A stretch of DNA of 64,000 nt from Rhynochetos jubatus (lineage: Eukaryota > Chordata > Aves > Eurypygiformes > Rhynochetidae). The notes beneath the pieces were generated by a model, which ran no database searches, had not been told where the DNA came from, and saw only the letters and a list, made by a program, of their open reading frames with translations. The position numbers and the translations under genes are program-made. Location of the stretch: contig CM050666.1 of the NCBI GenBank assembly GCA_027574665.1, positions 9,300,001 to 9,364,000 of the forward strand. The letters run 5' to 3'. Shown piece by piece: positions 35,830-48,119 of this stretch (within the stretch, counting starts at the first letter, position 1; each line of letters starts with the position of its first letter).

Positions 35830-36475
35830 TACGCACAAATCCAGTTATCCTTGAAGAACGCAAACACAGGGAGACGGGCGAGACTTGTATTTAGGACTCT
35901 TGCCAAGTGCGGTCACCTGCGTGGTGCGGCCCCCGCAGCCCCCCATCTCCCCATTAAGCTGCCAGCCCTCCCAGCCCTCCCTCCTGGCAAACCCTACTGC
36001 AATCAGAGCCCCAAAGGGATGCTGCTGAGAGATGAGGGGGTGCTTCTACACGCCAGGAGTGCCAGCTCAACTATCTCCTAGATGCAAATAAAAGGAGTGG
36101 CAGGATTTCTGTTGTTGGGGAAAGTCTACACAGATGAGGCAGTGGATGAATCCAAGTGAAAGTAGGCGCGCAACTTCCTCCCAACCCAAGCACCCAGCTG
36201 TTAGAGCAGCCAGGCCAAAACCTGGTGCTCCTATGAAGACAGAAAAAGATAGCCTGGGCTGGCCCTCACAGGCTCAGGTTTCTCATAACGATGAGTGCAG
36301 AAGTAAAGCAGAATTCTGGTTTTCTTCTGAGGACAGCGGTGGAAGGAGCAGCATGATTGACCCAACTTTTTAAGGATTTTTTCCCAGAAAACCAACCTAT
36401 TGCCGCAAAGCTGGACAGCCAACCATCAACCACCTTTTCAAAACACCAAGCCTTAAACTGGAGTTTCGCTACTTA
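35830..36475. other. Non-coding, nothing recognised
   Basis: Short frames only (60-80 codons). No repeat or motif cluster. Confidence 0.5.
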
Positions 36476-36479
36476 GCGC

Positions 36480-38060
36480 AAAAGATTTTGGCATATAAAC
36501 ACACATTTTTTTCTTAGCAATGCTTCCTAAATCTCACTTTTAGGTACAGATGAGAAAATATGGAATGGGAAGGTAATGGAGAGCCTGCTACCCTGGAGAG
36601 GCGACACTCAGGCTGTGGATTTGGGAGCGACTAAGCAATTCGTTAACGATACTTGTTCCACGTTCGAAGTCAGAAGACAAGCGATGTTGCCTGCTCCTAT
36701 ATGTTATTTATATATTGTGTTAAGCAACAACGTGCAAATGAGCTGGAGTACAAAATATCAGACACGGCAAGATGTTACAGCGCAGCACTACACAGCACAA
36801 CAAAGATAAGTGACTCTCCGTATGGGGCCCTGTATCCTAGGAGTGTTTATACTTGATTGTATAATTGGGACCACAGCCAGCTCATCCTAAAATATACAGC
36901 ATGAGTATGGTTAGGCATTGCATCTGTAACATATACAACTTTAGATGTCAAAGCATCTTTGTTTGAAGTCAATAGCAATAAAAACTGCATTTGTACGAGA
37001 GCTTAGCATGTGGGAATACATATTGCTAAACCAGGATGTTAACACATGGCCCTCCTCAGTTTGCTGCTGCCAGAAGTATGCCTTTCAAAACTGGGATGAG
37101 CGTGCCAATAATCTGTAGGATATTTTAAAACTTGGAGAAATCTACAGAAATCATCCAGTATTGGAGAAACTCTTTTTGGGCAAATTTACCTTTGAGAGAA
37201 GCTGGAATAACTCCTTCTACTTCGAAAGAGTAGCTGGCTCCTTCATACAGATGGCCATGTTACGTGTAAGAAGAAATCCACATAAGGATTTTTCTGTCAT
37301 GTTTTGTTTTGCAGAACCTTTGCTTAGTCACTGACTAATTATTCACTTACATAAATTAAACTTCCAAATATATACAAAACTTGAAATGTACACAAACCTA
37401 TTTTTTTAAGGCCGCTGTCCTGATATCATTTCATTAAGGCACACAGAAATTCTATCGGAACTGTGTTAAGCTGATGGGATTTCTGTGAATTTCCTTTCTG
37501 GATATTAAACTTTAAGCAAATATTATGATTGTATTCCAAAGGCTTGAATGGGCTGATGATTTTGAAAGTGCTACTTTGGCATCATTGTACAGCTCCATTC
37601 TTTTATGTTATGTTTTGTTAAAACACAAAGAAGCTCTATTTATGAAAAGCCAGTCTTAAATCTATAGTTTGTGAAGCCATAATTTGTGGTTGCAATTGTG
37701 GTTAATTTAACAAAGAAAGCCTTTTGGTTCGCAGTGCACCATACTTACTATTTTTCATAAACGATCAGAGTAAAAAAACCCCTTCAACATGTCAGATATA
37801 TGATGATCCAGCAATGTTGCAATTTTCCAACTCCTATTTTGTGGTATACCGTATTATATGCACAGGAATGCTACATCATTTACTCTGGAGCACAGCCCTG
37901 TAATTATAGCTGGCAAACTACTAATTACATACCGCCATCAAATCTAACAATTTTCTCAATAAAAAAAAAAACAAACTACTTTGGTGTGGAATATAGCAAA
38001 TACAGCCATGAGTGCACGCGTGTTTTTATTTTAACACGCATGCCATGCCGTACTGATCCT
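36480..38060. promoter_or_regulatory. Long AT-rich candidate conserved region
   Basis: About 1.6 kb of AT-rich, non-repetitive sequence almost free of CpG, with motifs such as GCAATTGTGGTTAATTTAAC (about 37,693-37,712), TACTAATTACATACC and CCCTGTAATTATAGC (37,905 onward). This is the longest such block in the window and a good candidate for a multi-enhancer region. An A11-type run near 37,962 is the only simple repeat. Confidence 0.35.
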
Positions 38061-38064
38061 CCAC

Positions 38065-39350
38065 TCGTACGTACTTCGCCTAAAATATCCGTGCCAACAA
38101 CGGGCTTCTGCAAGCTCCGTGTCCTGGCACAACGCCGTGGGGCATCACAGGTCTCGACCTTGAACGCTGGCTCTGAACTGCCCGCTCCCCCATCCGAGGG
38201 CCAAACGCCTCAGCCCACATGTTTTTTGGCTTGGTCTTACTGAGATTCAGGCCCTGCAACAAAACGGGGGTCTGCATCTCGAGTTCCCCAAACTCCAGGA
38301 TTGTTGTGCTTGGAATTTTGTCCGTGATTCATCCTTAGAAACGACAATATGGATCTACTTCTGTGTCCCCCGCTGAGAGCAATGGTTAGCACTGCGGAGG
38401 AAGCCTGTCAGCTGGGCAGAAACCTGCCTCCTGCATCCCAAGGAATTCTAAGAGCCATGGCGAATTTCAATTGCAGAACCACAGAGTTTAGCTGCTTCTA
38501 GGAAAAAACAGGAGGATTGTGGGGAAGAGAGAGCACGCAATAATAATTCCCCAAAGATAATGCCCTACATATACTGACATTTCCAGAAATCGGCCATGAA
38601 TTCGGCAGCTTGGAGCAGCCCCACCGTTCCCTTGCAGCGCTGGAGGAAAAGCAGCAGACGCATAGTGGAATCTGTGCATGCTTCCACCCGAGGCTGTGCT
38701 CTAACACACTCGGGTGATTCAATGCACGCCTCTCCCGTGCCCAGCCTGCCGGTGGGCTGGCAGGGCACCACGCAGGACAGGCGCCGCGGTCTCCCAGGAG
38801 AACGTGGGGTGCAGTGGGAGCCGTGGGGCTGCAGGCAGCCAATCATGGATTTGGGGCTCCAGGCTGCTCGCTTGCAGCATCTGCCCCAGCAGCTGCGGGG
38901 CTCCTGTGCTCGCAGCCGGCGGCAGGATTACCTGCAGGGCGCTGGACCATGCCGGTGGAGCTCAGCAGCGTGCCGGGGCGCAGGGCAGATGGGGCGCAGC
39001 GCAGGACCCGCTTCCCCCAGCAGCATGTACAGCCTGGGAGGGCATCCCTAATGCTCTGGGCTGCCCCAGCAGCCCAGGGCACAGGGGAGAAGCCCAAACC
39101 AGCATCAGCTCCTATCTCTCTCTTTTCTTTGTTCACAGACCCCTCTCCTGGCTTGGGGGTGCTATTTTGACAGGCAGGAGAAAGGGAACAGTGGTGCCAA
39201 TTCCCCCCGACACAACTTCCCCAGGACTCCACCCTCCCGAGTGGCGTGTTTCTGAGTTGGCAATCAAAACATCTGCGAGACTCGCCCCCTTTCAAAAACA
39301 TGACAAACAGCGTAGGTATGCGAGACAATTTTCTTAATCTTTCTCAATTT
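38065..39350. other. GC-richer non-coding sequence
   Basis: Frames up to 207 codons (38,714-39,337, plus) overlap others of similar length in different phases on both strands. They reflect GC-rich composition. No splice-supported exon or domain was seen. Confidence 0.5.
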
Positions 39351-39354
39351 TCTC

Positions 39355-41065
39355 CTATTTCAAAACTGCAGTTAGAACTGACTGCGGAGCAAAACCCCTT
39401 CCCGCTTGTCTGAAGGTATGGAGCAACGTGAGGAGCTGGCTGCACGCTCTGATGATAAGGTGTGAAACGAAGCAGCCAGGGGCGCTTGTGCAGGGTGTCA
39501 GAAAAACCCCACCGGAGAACAGTAACCCCAACGCCTCCCTGGCAGCACAGGGCACACGCTGCCAGCGCGAAGCTGCGCAGAGCTCACAATCTGGCGCAGC
39601 TCTGGTAAAGCATGGACTACTTGCTTAAGTTTCTGGCATTTACTCCTCAGCGTCCTTAGCAGCTTCAACAAGAATAAAGCATGCTTTGCATGCCAAGCAA
39701 GTTGGCTGATCTTAGTCATGGCCTCAGTCAAACACAAGGAGTTGCTTGACAAGAAAGAACTGCAACTAAAACCATGAAAAAATGTTAACAGAACTCGCAG
39801 CGTGTGAGTGTAGTGTTGTATCTGAAGCCTGACGGTCTTTGGGAACTACCTTCAACATTCACCTCAGCAGGCGTTTTCAGGCAGCAACACTCCTTTCCCT
39901 CCTTATACCTCTGTTCTTATTTATTTTGCAAGTGCAGAAGTGGTCTGTTTTAAAAAAACAGTGATGGGTGTAAGACTCGGCTCACATGGACAACTCTGGA
40001 AAGAGAGATTTTCTTCCCTGAGTCTACTTTCAGGTTTGCTGCTATCAGTCGAGGATTAGTCAGTTAACACGGCATCTCTGTTGACATACATTTTCTCCCC
40101 ACAGCTAAGATAGCTTAACTACTTTATACACCAGAATATGCAATGGTTAACCAGATACTTTCACAAAAGAAAAGTATCTCCTGCTTATCCATTTATAATT
40201 CTGCTTTTAGTATTGAACTGGAATCCACAGACAAAGAAATAAGCACCCAAACCCCTCATGTCTCTAAAATAGGCTCACATGAAAAGCTTGAATTATGGTT
40301 AGATAAATAAATGAACAGAAGAAGTTACTTGGCCAGTCTTGCAAGCGCACAAAATCCATTCAAAATCTTGCATATGTTTTCTTCTTCAGCATGTACACAT
40401 TACAAGGATTAAACAGAAAGGGAAACTTACAGCTTTAGACACACTTTGTGTCTCAACACCAACTGCAGCACTAGCTTCTCTGTAAGGATTATCGAGGCTA
40501 CACCCCCATGCAGCTGTCAGTCCCTGCGGGCTGTAATTCAGCTATCCTGCTCTCACTCTATCCATCACATTTACACAAATCCCCAAGGTGGACTGCCTTC
40601 TAAATGTCTTTACCTTGTGCATTATCCTGGGGCTTAACAATCCAATATTGGTGCAGCCAAGGATAATTACTCTCCATTGATGATAAAACACCCTGAATCC
40701 TGTCAGGCATGGCAATTTGCATCTTACAGTGCTGGGGATCAATAGATACAACAAAGGAGTGAAACCTGATTAGATACTGCTGCCTCTCAATAGAAAGGCA
40801 AGAGCTGATTGTTTTGCAGGGTTGAAGTCCTGGTTAAAAGGGAAATGGAGGTTTCCCATTACAACACAGCCCCCAAACCTGCTGTTTGCCTAGAAACTGC
40901 TGCGGGGAGTTTGAGACTCGAGGAGAAAGTAGGTGAACAAACAACCAGGTCTTACTGGTGAAGGAGGAGTGTGGTATTTACTTGTGCCAGCGTGGCTCGT
41001 GCAGTTTCACCGTGACCCAAGAGAATACTGCGGATACGGATTGTCTGGAGCTCCAAGAGGTTCTA
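39355..41065. other. Non-coding with scattered AT-rich patches
   Basis: Patches at 40,080-40,440 and 40,600-40,800 have complex AT-rich texture, but no strong motif cluster. No gene or repeat recognised. Confidence 0.45.
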
Positions 41066-41070
41066 CTTTT

Positions 41071-41160
41071 CCCCTGGTTTTATAGATTTACAGTATAAAG
41101 AGGTCAAGTAACTGGGTCACAATCACACACTGCTTCAATAACGCGCCTGCAAGTTGGCTG
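41071..41160 (-). mobile_element. MIR-like SINE fragment, antisense
   Basis: Reads in order like the complement of MIR: a TTTTATAGATTTACAGTAT stretch, then AGAGGTCAAGTAACTGGGTC (MIR complement AGAGGTTAAGTAACTTGCCC), then TCACACACTGCT. The 'AGAGGT.AAGTAACT' block is the most diagnostic. Old and diverged. Confidence 0.5.
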
Positions 41161-41169
41161 TTGGCTCCC

Positions 41170-44100
41170 CGAATCGATCTATTCCTGAAGCATCCTCTTG
41201 GAGCGTGGGCCCAGCAAAGAGCTCCTGCCCCGCCGAGACAGCAGGAATGTCATATATATTTAAAATAAGGGGTTGCCGGATCTTTCAACCACAACTAACC
41301 AGGTAAGCAGATGTATGAAGGTGGAGGCGGAATAAAGAATTATCCCAACCCATCCAACAGTCTTCTAACATCAATCTGACACTGAATCTGATCGAAGATA
41401 AGAAGAGCAGTGGGTGAACTTCAGTTCCCACATTTAATCTAGAGAGACATCACAAGCTTCCGCCTCTTCAAGTCTGTATTTGGAGGCCAGTAACACATTG
41501 ACGGAAAGCCATGGTTTGGCTGACAGCACTGCTGGGCTGCAGGCAGGGAACACATTCCCGCTTGGATGTGATTCTCCACTGCTGACACTCCCTGGGCTCA
41601 GCTGTGCCCATCTCCCACAGCACGCCCAGATTTGTGACACCAAAGCTCAGCCCTGGGCTGCAGACCAAGAGCTCCCAGAATGGATGTAGCTAACTGTTAA
41701 ATCTGGATTTTTATTGGGTTTCTGGTGGCAGAGCTACATTAAGCAGGGATTCATCTCTCCGTGCTCCTGCCAGACTGAAAGAAATACAGACTTTTCTTTC
41801 AGGGAAATCAGTTAGGGAAAAGTTGAATTTGGGGGATTCCCAACCATATGATGGACAACATTTTAAAAAAGCCTCAAAACATGAATAATGCAGAAAATAA
41901 AACATCATCAAGAGAAGAGCTGGGCACATCTTTCCAGAATGAGTGCTCTGAGCCTGATCAAGAAGGGCTCAAAGCAGGAAAGGAGGAAAGCAGAGAAAAA
42001 GAGAAAAACTCATCAGAAACCAGCTGGGAATAGTCTGTTCTTATCAAAACACGTTGCTGACACAGACCTGTCACGGAGCCAACATCTGCTCCCAACTCGC
42101 AGAGTCAGTCCGAGGCATGCTGAGTGTCTACTGCACACTCAGACACAGGAACGCCAAGAGTTAACTTGGCACATCTGACATAAACGAGGAAAGCTTCTGA
42201 AAGCACCAGTGAGCCCAACGGGAAGGAAACTTGCTCCTTTGATGGAAAAACTTTTTATTTTGACCTACAGGCAAACTTGCAGATTTTTCTCTGCAGAAAG
42301 GAGCCTCTTCCAACATGGGAAATGGAACCCCCCCGCCCTGATTCTAGACCTCAGACACATATGGTAGTGTCTACTAAAGTCAACAGGGGGGTTGCATATG
42401 GCAAGCCTGAAAGACTGCGGCTCATTTCCATTATGGCACAGCATTATCGCTATTTTATGGTCACAAGGATCCGTCTCTTTATCCTCATGGCTGCTTAGCC
42501 TTGGTTGATTCAGGTGCCCCATATTAATACCTAAGAGTAAATTTAATATTGGTGAGAAGTACCAACCCCACCTCTAAACCCCTCTGTCTCCTTCACTTGT
42601 GCAATGGAGCAGGAGCATGCTTTCTCACCCTGGCCTCCAATTAACCTGAAATCTATCCCAGACCGATTACCTTAAAGACTTCCACCCCCCTTGCCTGCTC
42701 CAATCCCCAGCATTTTTGGGGTACTGGAGAGGATCTGCAAACAGTCAGAGACACCAACACTGTAGAACAGATGGCAACTATCCCACCTAGGGTGAGGCAC
42801 CAGCCAACATCCGTTGGATTCTCACGTAAGCATCCAGCTCCTGGCACCGCCTGCGCCTCTGCAGCGGCACTCCAAACCTATCCCGCGTTGTGGGAACCCA
42901 TCACTCATCGTGAAGAAAGGGACGCTATTATGGCTTTCCATCTGTCAGTACAAAGTGAAATGTAACTTTGTATTGGGCTCTCCACTCTGCACTCAGGCAT
43001 GGAAGATTTAGAGCTTGCTGCTCTGTGTTTGAAACGGGAAATTGGAGTGGAGCTGCTGAGTCATGGGAACAGGGGCCGGTATCGCCAGCCGCTTCTCCCT
43101 GGGGAAAAGCACTAATCCCCTCTGGTGCGATTGATTCCTCAGGATTCCCGCACACTCACACAATCTCAGACTGCCAGAGGTGCATTGATTTCTTCGGCAG
43201 TGGAGAGCAGAATGGATATAATGGTGGTGATTTTTAAGGTGATGGTTGCTATGGGTGGGTAAAGATAAAACTGTATTAAATAAGCAGCCATTAGAACTTA
43301 AAACTGAGCAGCTCAGCCACCCGCTCCTGCCCTCTGAAAGGAGGATGATAACACTGTCACATGCATCTAACACAGGTGAGCAGGAGCGTAATGAATTCAG
43401 AGGGTGTAATAAACCTGGTGGAAACTGGCTGAAAATAGACTTGTGGTAATAATGCATCCTCTTGTGACACTGCACTCAAGGACATCGTCCTCATCAAAAT
43501 GACATTATGTGTGGTGGAAGAAAACAGAAGGAGAGCGTTAACGTAGGGACCTCATAAACAGCCACGACCAAGTCCCGGACAAGAGCATCCTACTAAAGAC
43601 AATGATGCTGAACCCTTGAAAACAACCGTAAATTAGCGAAAGTGCTAGTCAGAGTTTGCCAGGAAAGCTTCTGGTCATCGTTAACTGCTCCACACAATTG
43701 GAAGGGAGAGGAAAAGGGTCAGGATAAAGACCTATTTCCCTATCATTTCATCACATCACTCTTCATATAAGCACCCCGCTGACCAGTCTTCTCCCAGAAC
43801 TTCTCAGCGATTAGCACCATGCTGTTCCTTACTGTGAATTCGAACAAGAGTAGCACAAAGCTATCAGCAGGGACTTCAGTGATCAGAAACTGCTCAGCCA
43901 ATTTTCACTATCATTTTTTTCTATGTCAAACAAATGCCTATTGTCACCAGGCCTGCTCCTGTGGCATGTTGAGAGCTTCTGCAAATTGCAGAGACCCCTG
44001 TCTCCGATTTTAAATCCCTAAAATGTTAGCTCTCACCTTACAGACTAACAGATGAGCAAAGGACAGGGAGCCAGGAGCTGCTGGTGGTAATTCGGGCTAT

Positions 44101-44500
44101 TGATGTGCAGCATAAGTATCCTGGGTACCCTGCTCCTGCCTCAGCCTTCTCTGCCTGCAGAGTAGGGATGGAAAGTAACTGTATCTCCCCTGCTGTGAGG
44201 CCAAGGGGACCTAAGCTTTTTTTAGGATGCAAAGTGCTAATTGCTGGTATTCAGACTGCAGGTCTCGGCACTGGAATTAGAGGTAGCAAAACTACGCAAG
44301 CTGCTGTTGCAGTCCCCAGATATAAGGGGCCTGCAACAGAGACTTCAGCGTTACAAAAAGGGGGGTGGGATTTTATTCAGCTGTTTCACAGAAAGATTTC
44401 ACTTCACCTGCAAAACAAAAACTGTGCCACTACCGACGAGTTTTCTCCTTGAGCAGAAACCTACTCTGCCTGCAGCCCCGTTTGACCCTGCAGTGAAGCC
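41170..44500. other. Non-coding, nothing firmly recognised
   Basis: Includes an AT-rich patch at 43,180-43,260 (GGATATAATGGTGGTGATTT) and a coiled-coil-like chance frame near 44,262-44,350. No gene, repeat or promoter can be supported. Confidence 0.45.
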
Positions 44501-44540
44501 ATGATCCTGTACGGGATCACCATCAGCTGCGAGGGGAATG

Positions 44541-44563
44541 TCACACTTGGGTGTGATGTCACC
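44541..44563. promoter_or_regulatory. Near-perfect T-box palindrome
   Basis: TCACACTTGGGTGTGA (44,541-44,556) matches the Brachyury/T-box palindrome TCACACCTAGGTGTGA at 14 of 16 positions, with both half-sites (TCACAC and GTGTGA) intact. A further half-site-like GTCACC follows at 44,558-44,563. Binding is inferred from the known T-box consensus. Confidence 0.5.
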
Positions 44564-44599
44564 ATTCAGCCATATGACTGGTGAAAGCGGAAAGAGAGG

Positions 44600-45095
44600 G
44601 AGCAGATGGGCTCTGAAGTGTATAACCCTGATTTAAAGTCATTAATGCTACTTGGTAATTAGTAGAGGTGTTCCAGGCCTTGCAGGAAAACAAGGGAAAG
44701 AGAAATGGATTCAGGCAAATACAGGATGTATTTTAGAGCTTCCTCCAGCCTGCAGATTTCTTTTTGACACCACATATGTTGCATTTTTTCTTAAAGCAGC
44801 CACTGTAGGGGCCAGGGCATTGTATAACGAGAAGAACGGTCGAACACAATTTTAATGTGCCTAGTAAGGCAGAGTGCAATACCTATATATATCAGAACAA
44901 GCAATGTGCCAAAGTGCCTGATGATAAGGAAGAAATGTGTCCTCGATCAAGAAAAAACAGTTTAATGCGCACACTGGGAGCACAGTATTACACAGATTCG
45001 GCTTTCTCCCGGCCATGTGAATTTAAGGAACCCCTGCTGGTAACTGAGATTCTTCGCAGACAATCAGACCAGAAGCAAAATGTTATAAATTCTTC
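44600..45095. other. Non-coding, nothing recognised
   Basis: Single-copy sequence. A 138-codon frame starting at 44,857 has no domain or splice support. Confidence 0.45.
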
Positions 45096-45099
45096 AGGT

Positions 45100-45620
45100 A
45101 GTGTACGACGTGAGATACATCCTCACATTTTACACAGAACCGAGAAGGGAAAGATACCATGTAAGCATCTGAACTCCCATACAACAAATGCCATTTCAAG
45201 CATCATTTATTATGCTGCCTTTCACAGACTTTTACAATCCTCAATATGGTTAGCAATTCCAGCTGACTCGTAAAGCGGTTTTAAAATTCATCACTGAAAA
45301 GAATGTTTATCTCTGTGTTTTCTCCAGTTCGGGAGTAAAATTAGACTCTTAAAACCTGCGGATGGTGTGTCTTTAATTTTGTTTAGAACAGAAAATAACT
45401 GCGATATGAAAGGTTTAATGAGGTTAGAAATCTAAAAGGAAATGGAGTGGGAATAGATTATCAAGAGAAATAAAGCCAACCGCTGGAGAGTACACTAATA
45501 TTAAATATTAGGTTTCTAAACCAAATATATATAATCCATTTAGGGACTTAATGGTGGTTCTCAGAAGCACATTTATCTACAGCTTATGGTTCAACAACCA
45601 ATATTATAACTCCATTTGTC
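45100..45620. promoter_or_regulatory. Candidate conserved non-coding block
   Basis: AT-rich complex sequence with TCTTTAATTTTGTTTAG, AGGTTTAATGAGGTTAG and ACTAATATTAAATATTAGG. The last forms a palindrome CTAATATTAAATATTAG (45,493-45,509). Regulatory role inferred. Confidence 0.3.
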
Positions 45621-45891
45621 ATTGTTAGGCGAGGGGAATGGATGTCAGGGAGGCGAGGGTCAGCAGATGAGGAGGAGCTCGGAGGAGGCTCAGCTCCCAT
45701 ACATTACAGACGGCACTTGGAGGGGAAGAGCTTGCCTGCAGATTTCTGGCTCCACACTAAAGATCTGTTGGCTGCCCTGAAAACGTCTCCTTACGAAAAC
45801 AGTCCTTTCTTTTTTTGTTTTCCCCATGAAGAACAAAGGCAATGTATTCAAGCAGGGATTTGCCTTAAATTAGACTTTATACCCATTTTTC

Positions 45892-45990
45892 ATTCAGCAA
45901 GATACTTACACGTGTGCCTAACTAAATGTGGGATTACGCACTTGATTAAAATTAGCGACATGCTTAAACTACTTGATTAATTGGGTCATT
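45892..45990. repeat. Ancient palindromic (MITE-like) sauropsid repeat
   Basis: Begins ATTCAGCAAGATACTTACAC and ends with a GACATGCTTAAACTACTTG stretch followed by ATTAATTGGGTC. This matches, in order, a degraded palindromic repeat I associate with turtles and birds ('attcagcaaagcacttaa...catgcttaagtgctttgctgaatcgggg'). A second possible relic with GGTGCTTAGCATTTGGCACC follows at about 46,062. Family name not known to me. Confidence 0.5.
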
Positions 45991-46109
45991 AGATACCTAA
46001 GTCAATACGAGATAAGGAGCTCTGGAAATCAAGACAAATTGAAAACTCAAAAATGGATTTTGGTGCTTAGCATTTGGCACCCATGTTAACGAATTTACAG
46101 TACAGGCAA

Positions 46110-47545
46110 AAATTTAACTAGACCTCTTGATATTAACACCTAAAATAAAATCCCTGCTTTGGAAATTGCTGGTCTCCTTCTGGCTTTCCCAGGACACCGG
46201 GGCCGTGGGATGACCAGCTGTGGGACAGCTCTGCCCTCTGCAGCTCCACTCATCTTCAAGTAGCCCCTGAAGCTGCAGGAAAAACTTCCACCATTGAGGG
46301 TAAGAGATGGACTATTAAGGGAAAAAATATGGAGATGTGCTTTGGTTTTCACACTTCTGTTCTGGAAGAAGCCAGAAGAGCCCTGTGGGGATACCAGCTA
46401 CCTGGCAATCCGAAGGGAGAGCTGCTGGATGAACAATTCCTTATCACTTTCACCGGGGTTGACAGTTAACCCGTAAGTACTGCCATAAGAACAGGGTGAG
46501 GTTTATAGGGGTATTTGTAACAGTAAATAGTTGGATAAAACACAAATGCCAAGTGCACCAATCCTTCCTGAAGAAGCCTCTGCAGTGGCCTTTCTGTAAG
46601 GGCTGTGTGCCAGAAGGTTTTGGTCTGCCCCAGTTCCATCTGCTGGCCAAACACAAGGCACCCTCTCCCTCCCTCCGTACCCTGCCTCGCTGCATCCCAG
46701 CAGTGAAGAGGGAGGCTGATGTTCCATTTCACACTTGGGATCACTGTGTTATTTTGGTTATTCATTGTGTTTTCCCTGCCTTTTCCTTTCTGAAAGGACG
46801 CCTGCTGTCAGGGACCCACCACTTCCAAGTGAGCGCTCTGCCTGCCAGCTCCAGGCTTCTGGATGCAGCCAGCAGCTCGCGGAGGACTCCCAGGCGTGCT
46901 TCCTTTCTGTTTTCACGGGGGGGAGGGAGGCTGAGCTGGGAGGATGACACAGTAGGAAACAGAAGTGTGCTCCTTTCTCTTGAAAGGCTCCAAATCTGGT
47001 CCCTCTCCAGCCCCAAAGTACTTCTTGGGCCAATTCTTGGTTGACTGAAATCTTGAAATGTCACCAAGAACTGGAGCAAGCTTGTCCAACGTGCTTGTCT
47101 GAAGTGGTCAAAATGAAGTAAAACATACTCCACTACAAATAACACTTGGCTACTGCCAGCACGAACGCTTCTTGCTATCAATGAAATGTTGAGGAAACTC
47201 AGGGACTTCAGTTAGTGCCATATGTTGGCTATCACTCTACTCCTAGGCTGGGTATTAGTGGGTTCTTACTACTAACACCATCAATAACAGCAACTGAATT
47301 AGCTGCAAGAGTCACAAATCCATCCTCGGCGTGATATGACCAAATTCTTTCACATAATTTGCCTGAGTGACAGAAAAATATGTTGCTAGTGTAAAACAAG
47401 TCTGGAGACTTAAAATGCTTTTAATTCTGCAAAAATGTAACGCAAAGCTTCTTCTTGAATTCAGAGAGCTTTGAATCAAGACCTCACTTCAGAAAAGTGC
47501 TTAATTTGGACATCTGACCTGAACTGAAATCAATTCAGCTGAATG
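46110..47545. other. Non-coding; one weak reverse CTCF-like core
   Basis: No gene recognised. TTCCATCTGCTGG at 46,634-46,646 reads on the minus strand as CCAGCAGATGGAA, one mismatch from the CTCF core CCASYAGRKGGCR. Frames up to 182 codons lack domains. Confidence 0.4.
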
Positions 47546-47549
47546 AAAC

Positions 47550-47940
47550 CTGTAAACTTTTTTTTACAGCAAACACAAGGAAGCAGTTTTTCCACATGAC
47601 AAGTCATTAAATTGTGGAATTCACTACCACAGGATGTTGCAGAGGCCAAAAATATAAATGAGTTCAAAAAAAGATTAGACAAATTCACGGGGGATAAGTC
47701 CACCAGTGGCAATTAAACACAATGGTCTGGATACGACCTCTGGCTCAGGAAGTTCCTAAAGTGCCGATTGCCAGACGCGGGGAGGAAAAGACCAGGGAAG
47801 GGTTCACCCTGTACAGTCCTGCTTCTTATATTCCTTCCTGAGCATCTCCTGTTGACCACTGATGGAGCAGGCATTTCTGTGCTAGACAAACTGTCCCCAT
47901 ATGGCAATTCCTCTGATCTTTGTAACTTTTGGATCTGAAC
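47550..47940 (+). mobile_element. CR1-type LINE 3' end (truncated)
   Basis: In order it matches the 3' end of CR1 elements as known from turtles, crocodilians and birds: AAATTGTGGAATTCACTACC, ACAGGATGTTGCAGAGGCC, then a GAGTTCAAAAAAAGATTAGAC stretch, GATAAGTCCACCAGTGGC, CCTCTGGCTCAGGAAGT, and a terminal GTGCTAGACAAACTG and ATGGCAATTCCTCTGATC. No reverse-transcriptase frame remains and the 5' part is missing, as is usual for CR1. Divergence is high, so insertion is old. This is the clearest mobile element in the window and supports a sauropsid source. Confidence 0.85.
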
Positions 47941-47944
47941 AAAG

Positions 47945-48115
47945 CTCCAAAATTTGTGGCAAAGCAGGGAATTTGGGTAACATGCAGAACACAGCTACTT
48001 TTTTCATATCTTGAAAAGTTTTCCATGATTCTCAATAAAGACCAAGCTTTCCTAACCATTTCAGTGACAAAGTATCTCACACTTCTTGCCATCCCTATTT
48101 AAAAGGGAGACCCAA
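47945..48115. other. Flank of the CR1 fragment
   Basis: Nothing recognised. Confidence 0.5.
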
Positions 48116-48119
48116 AGAA

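Noticed and set aside
38714..39337. 207-codon plus-strand frame
   Set aside because: Composition-driven in GC-richer sequence and overlapped on both strands by unrelated frames; no domain.
44262..44350. Leucine-rich coiled-coil-like frame (begins VSALELEVAKLRKLL)
   Set aside because: It follows a CAG but has a poor pyrimidine tract and no donor, is very short, and lies in otherwise non-coding sequence.
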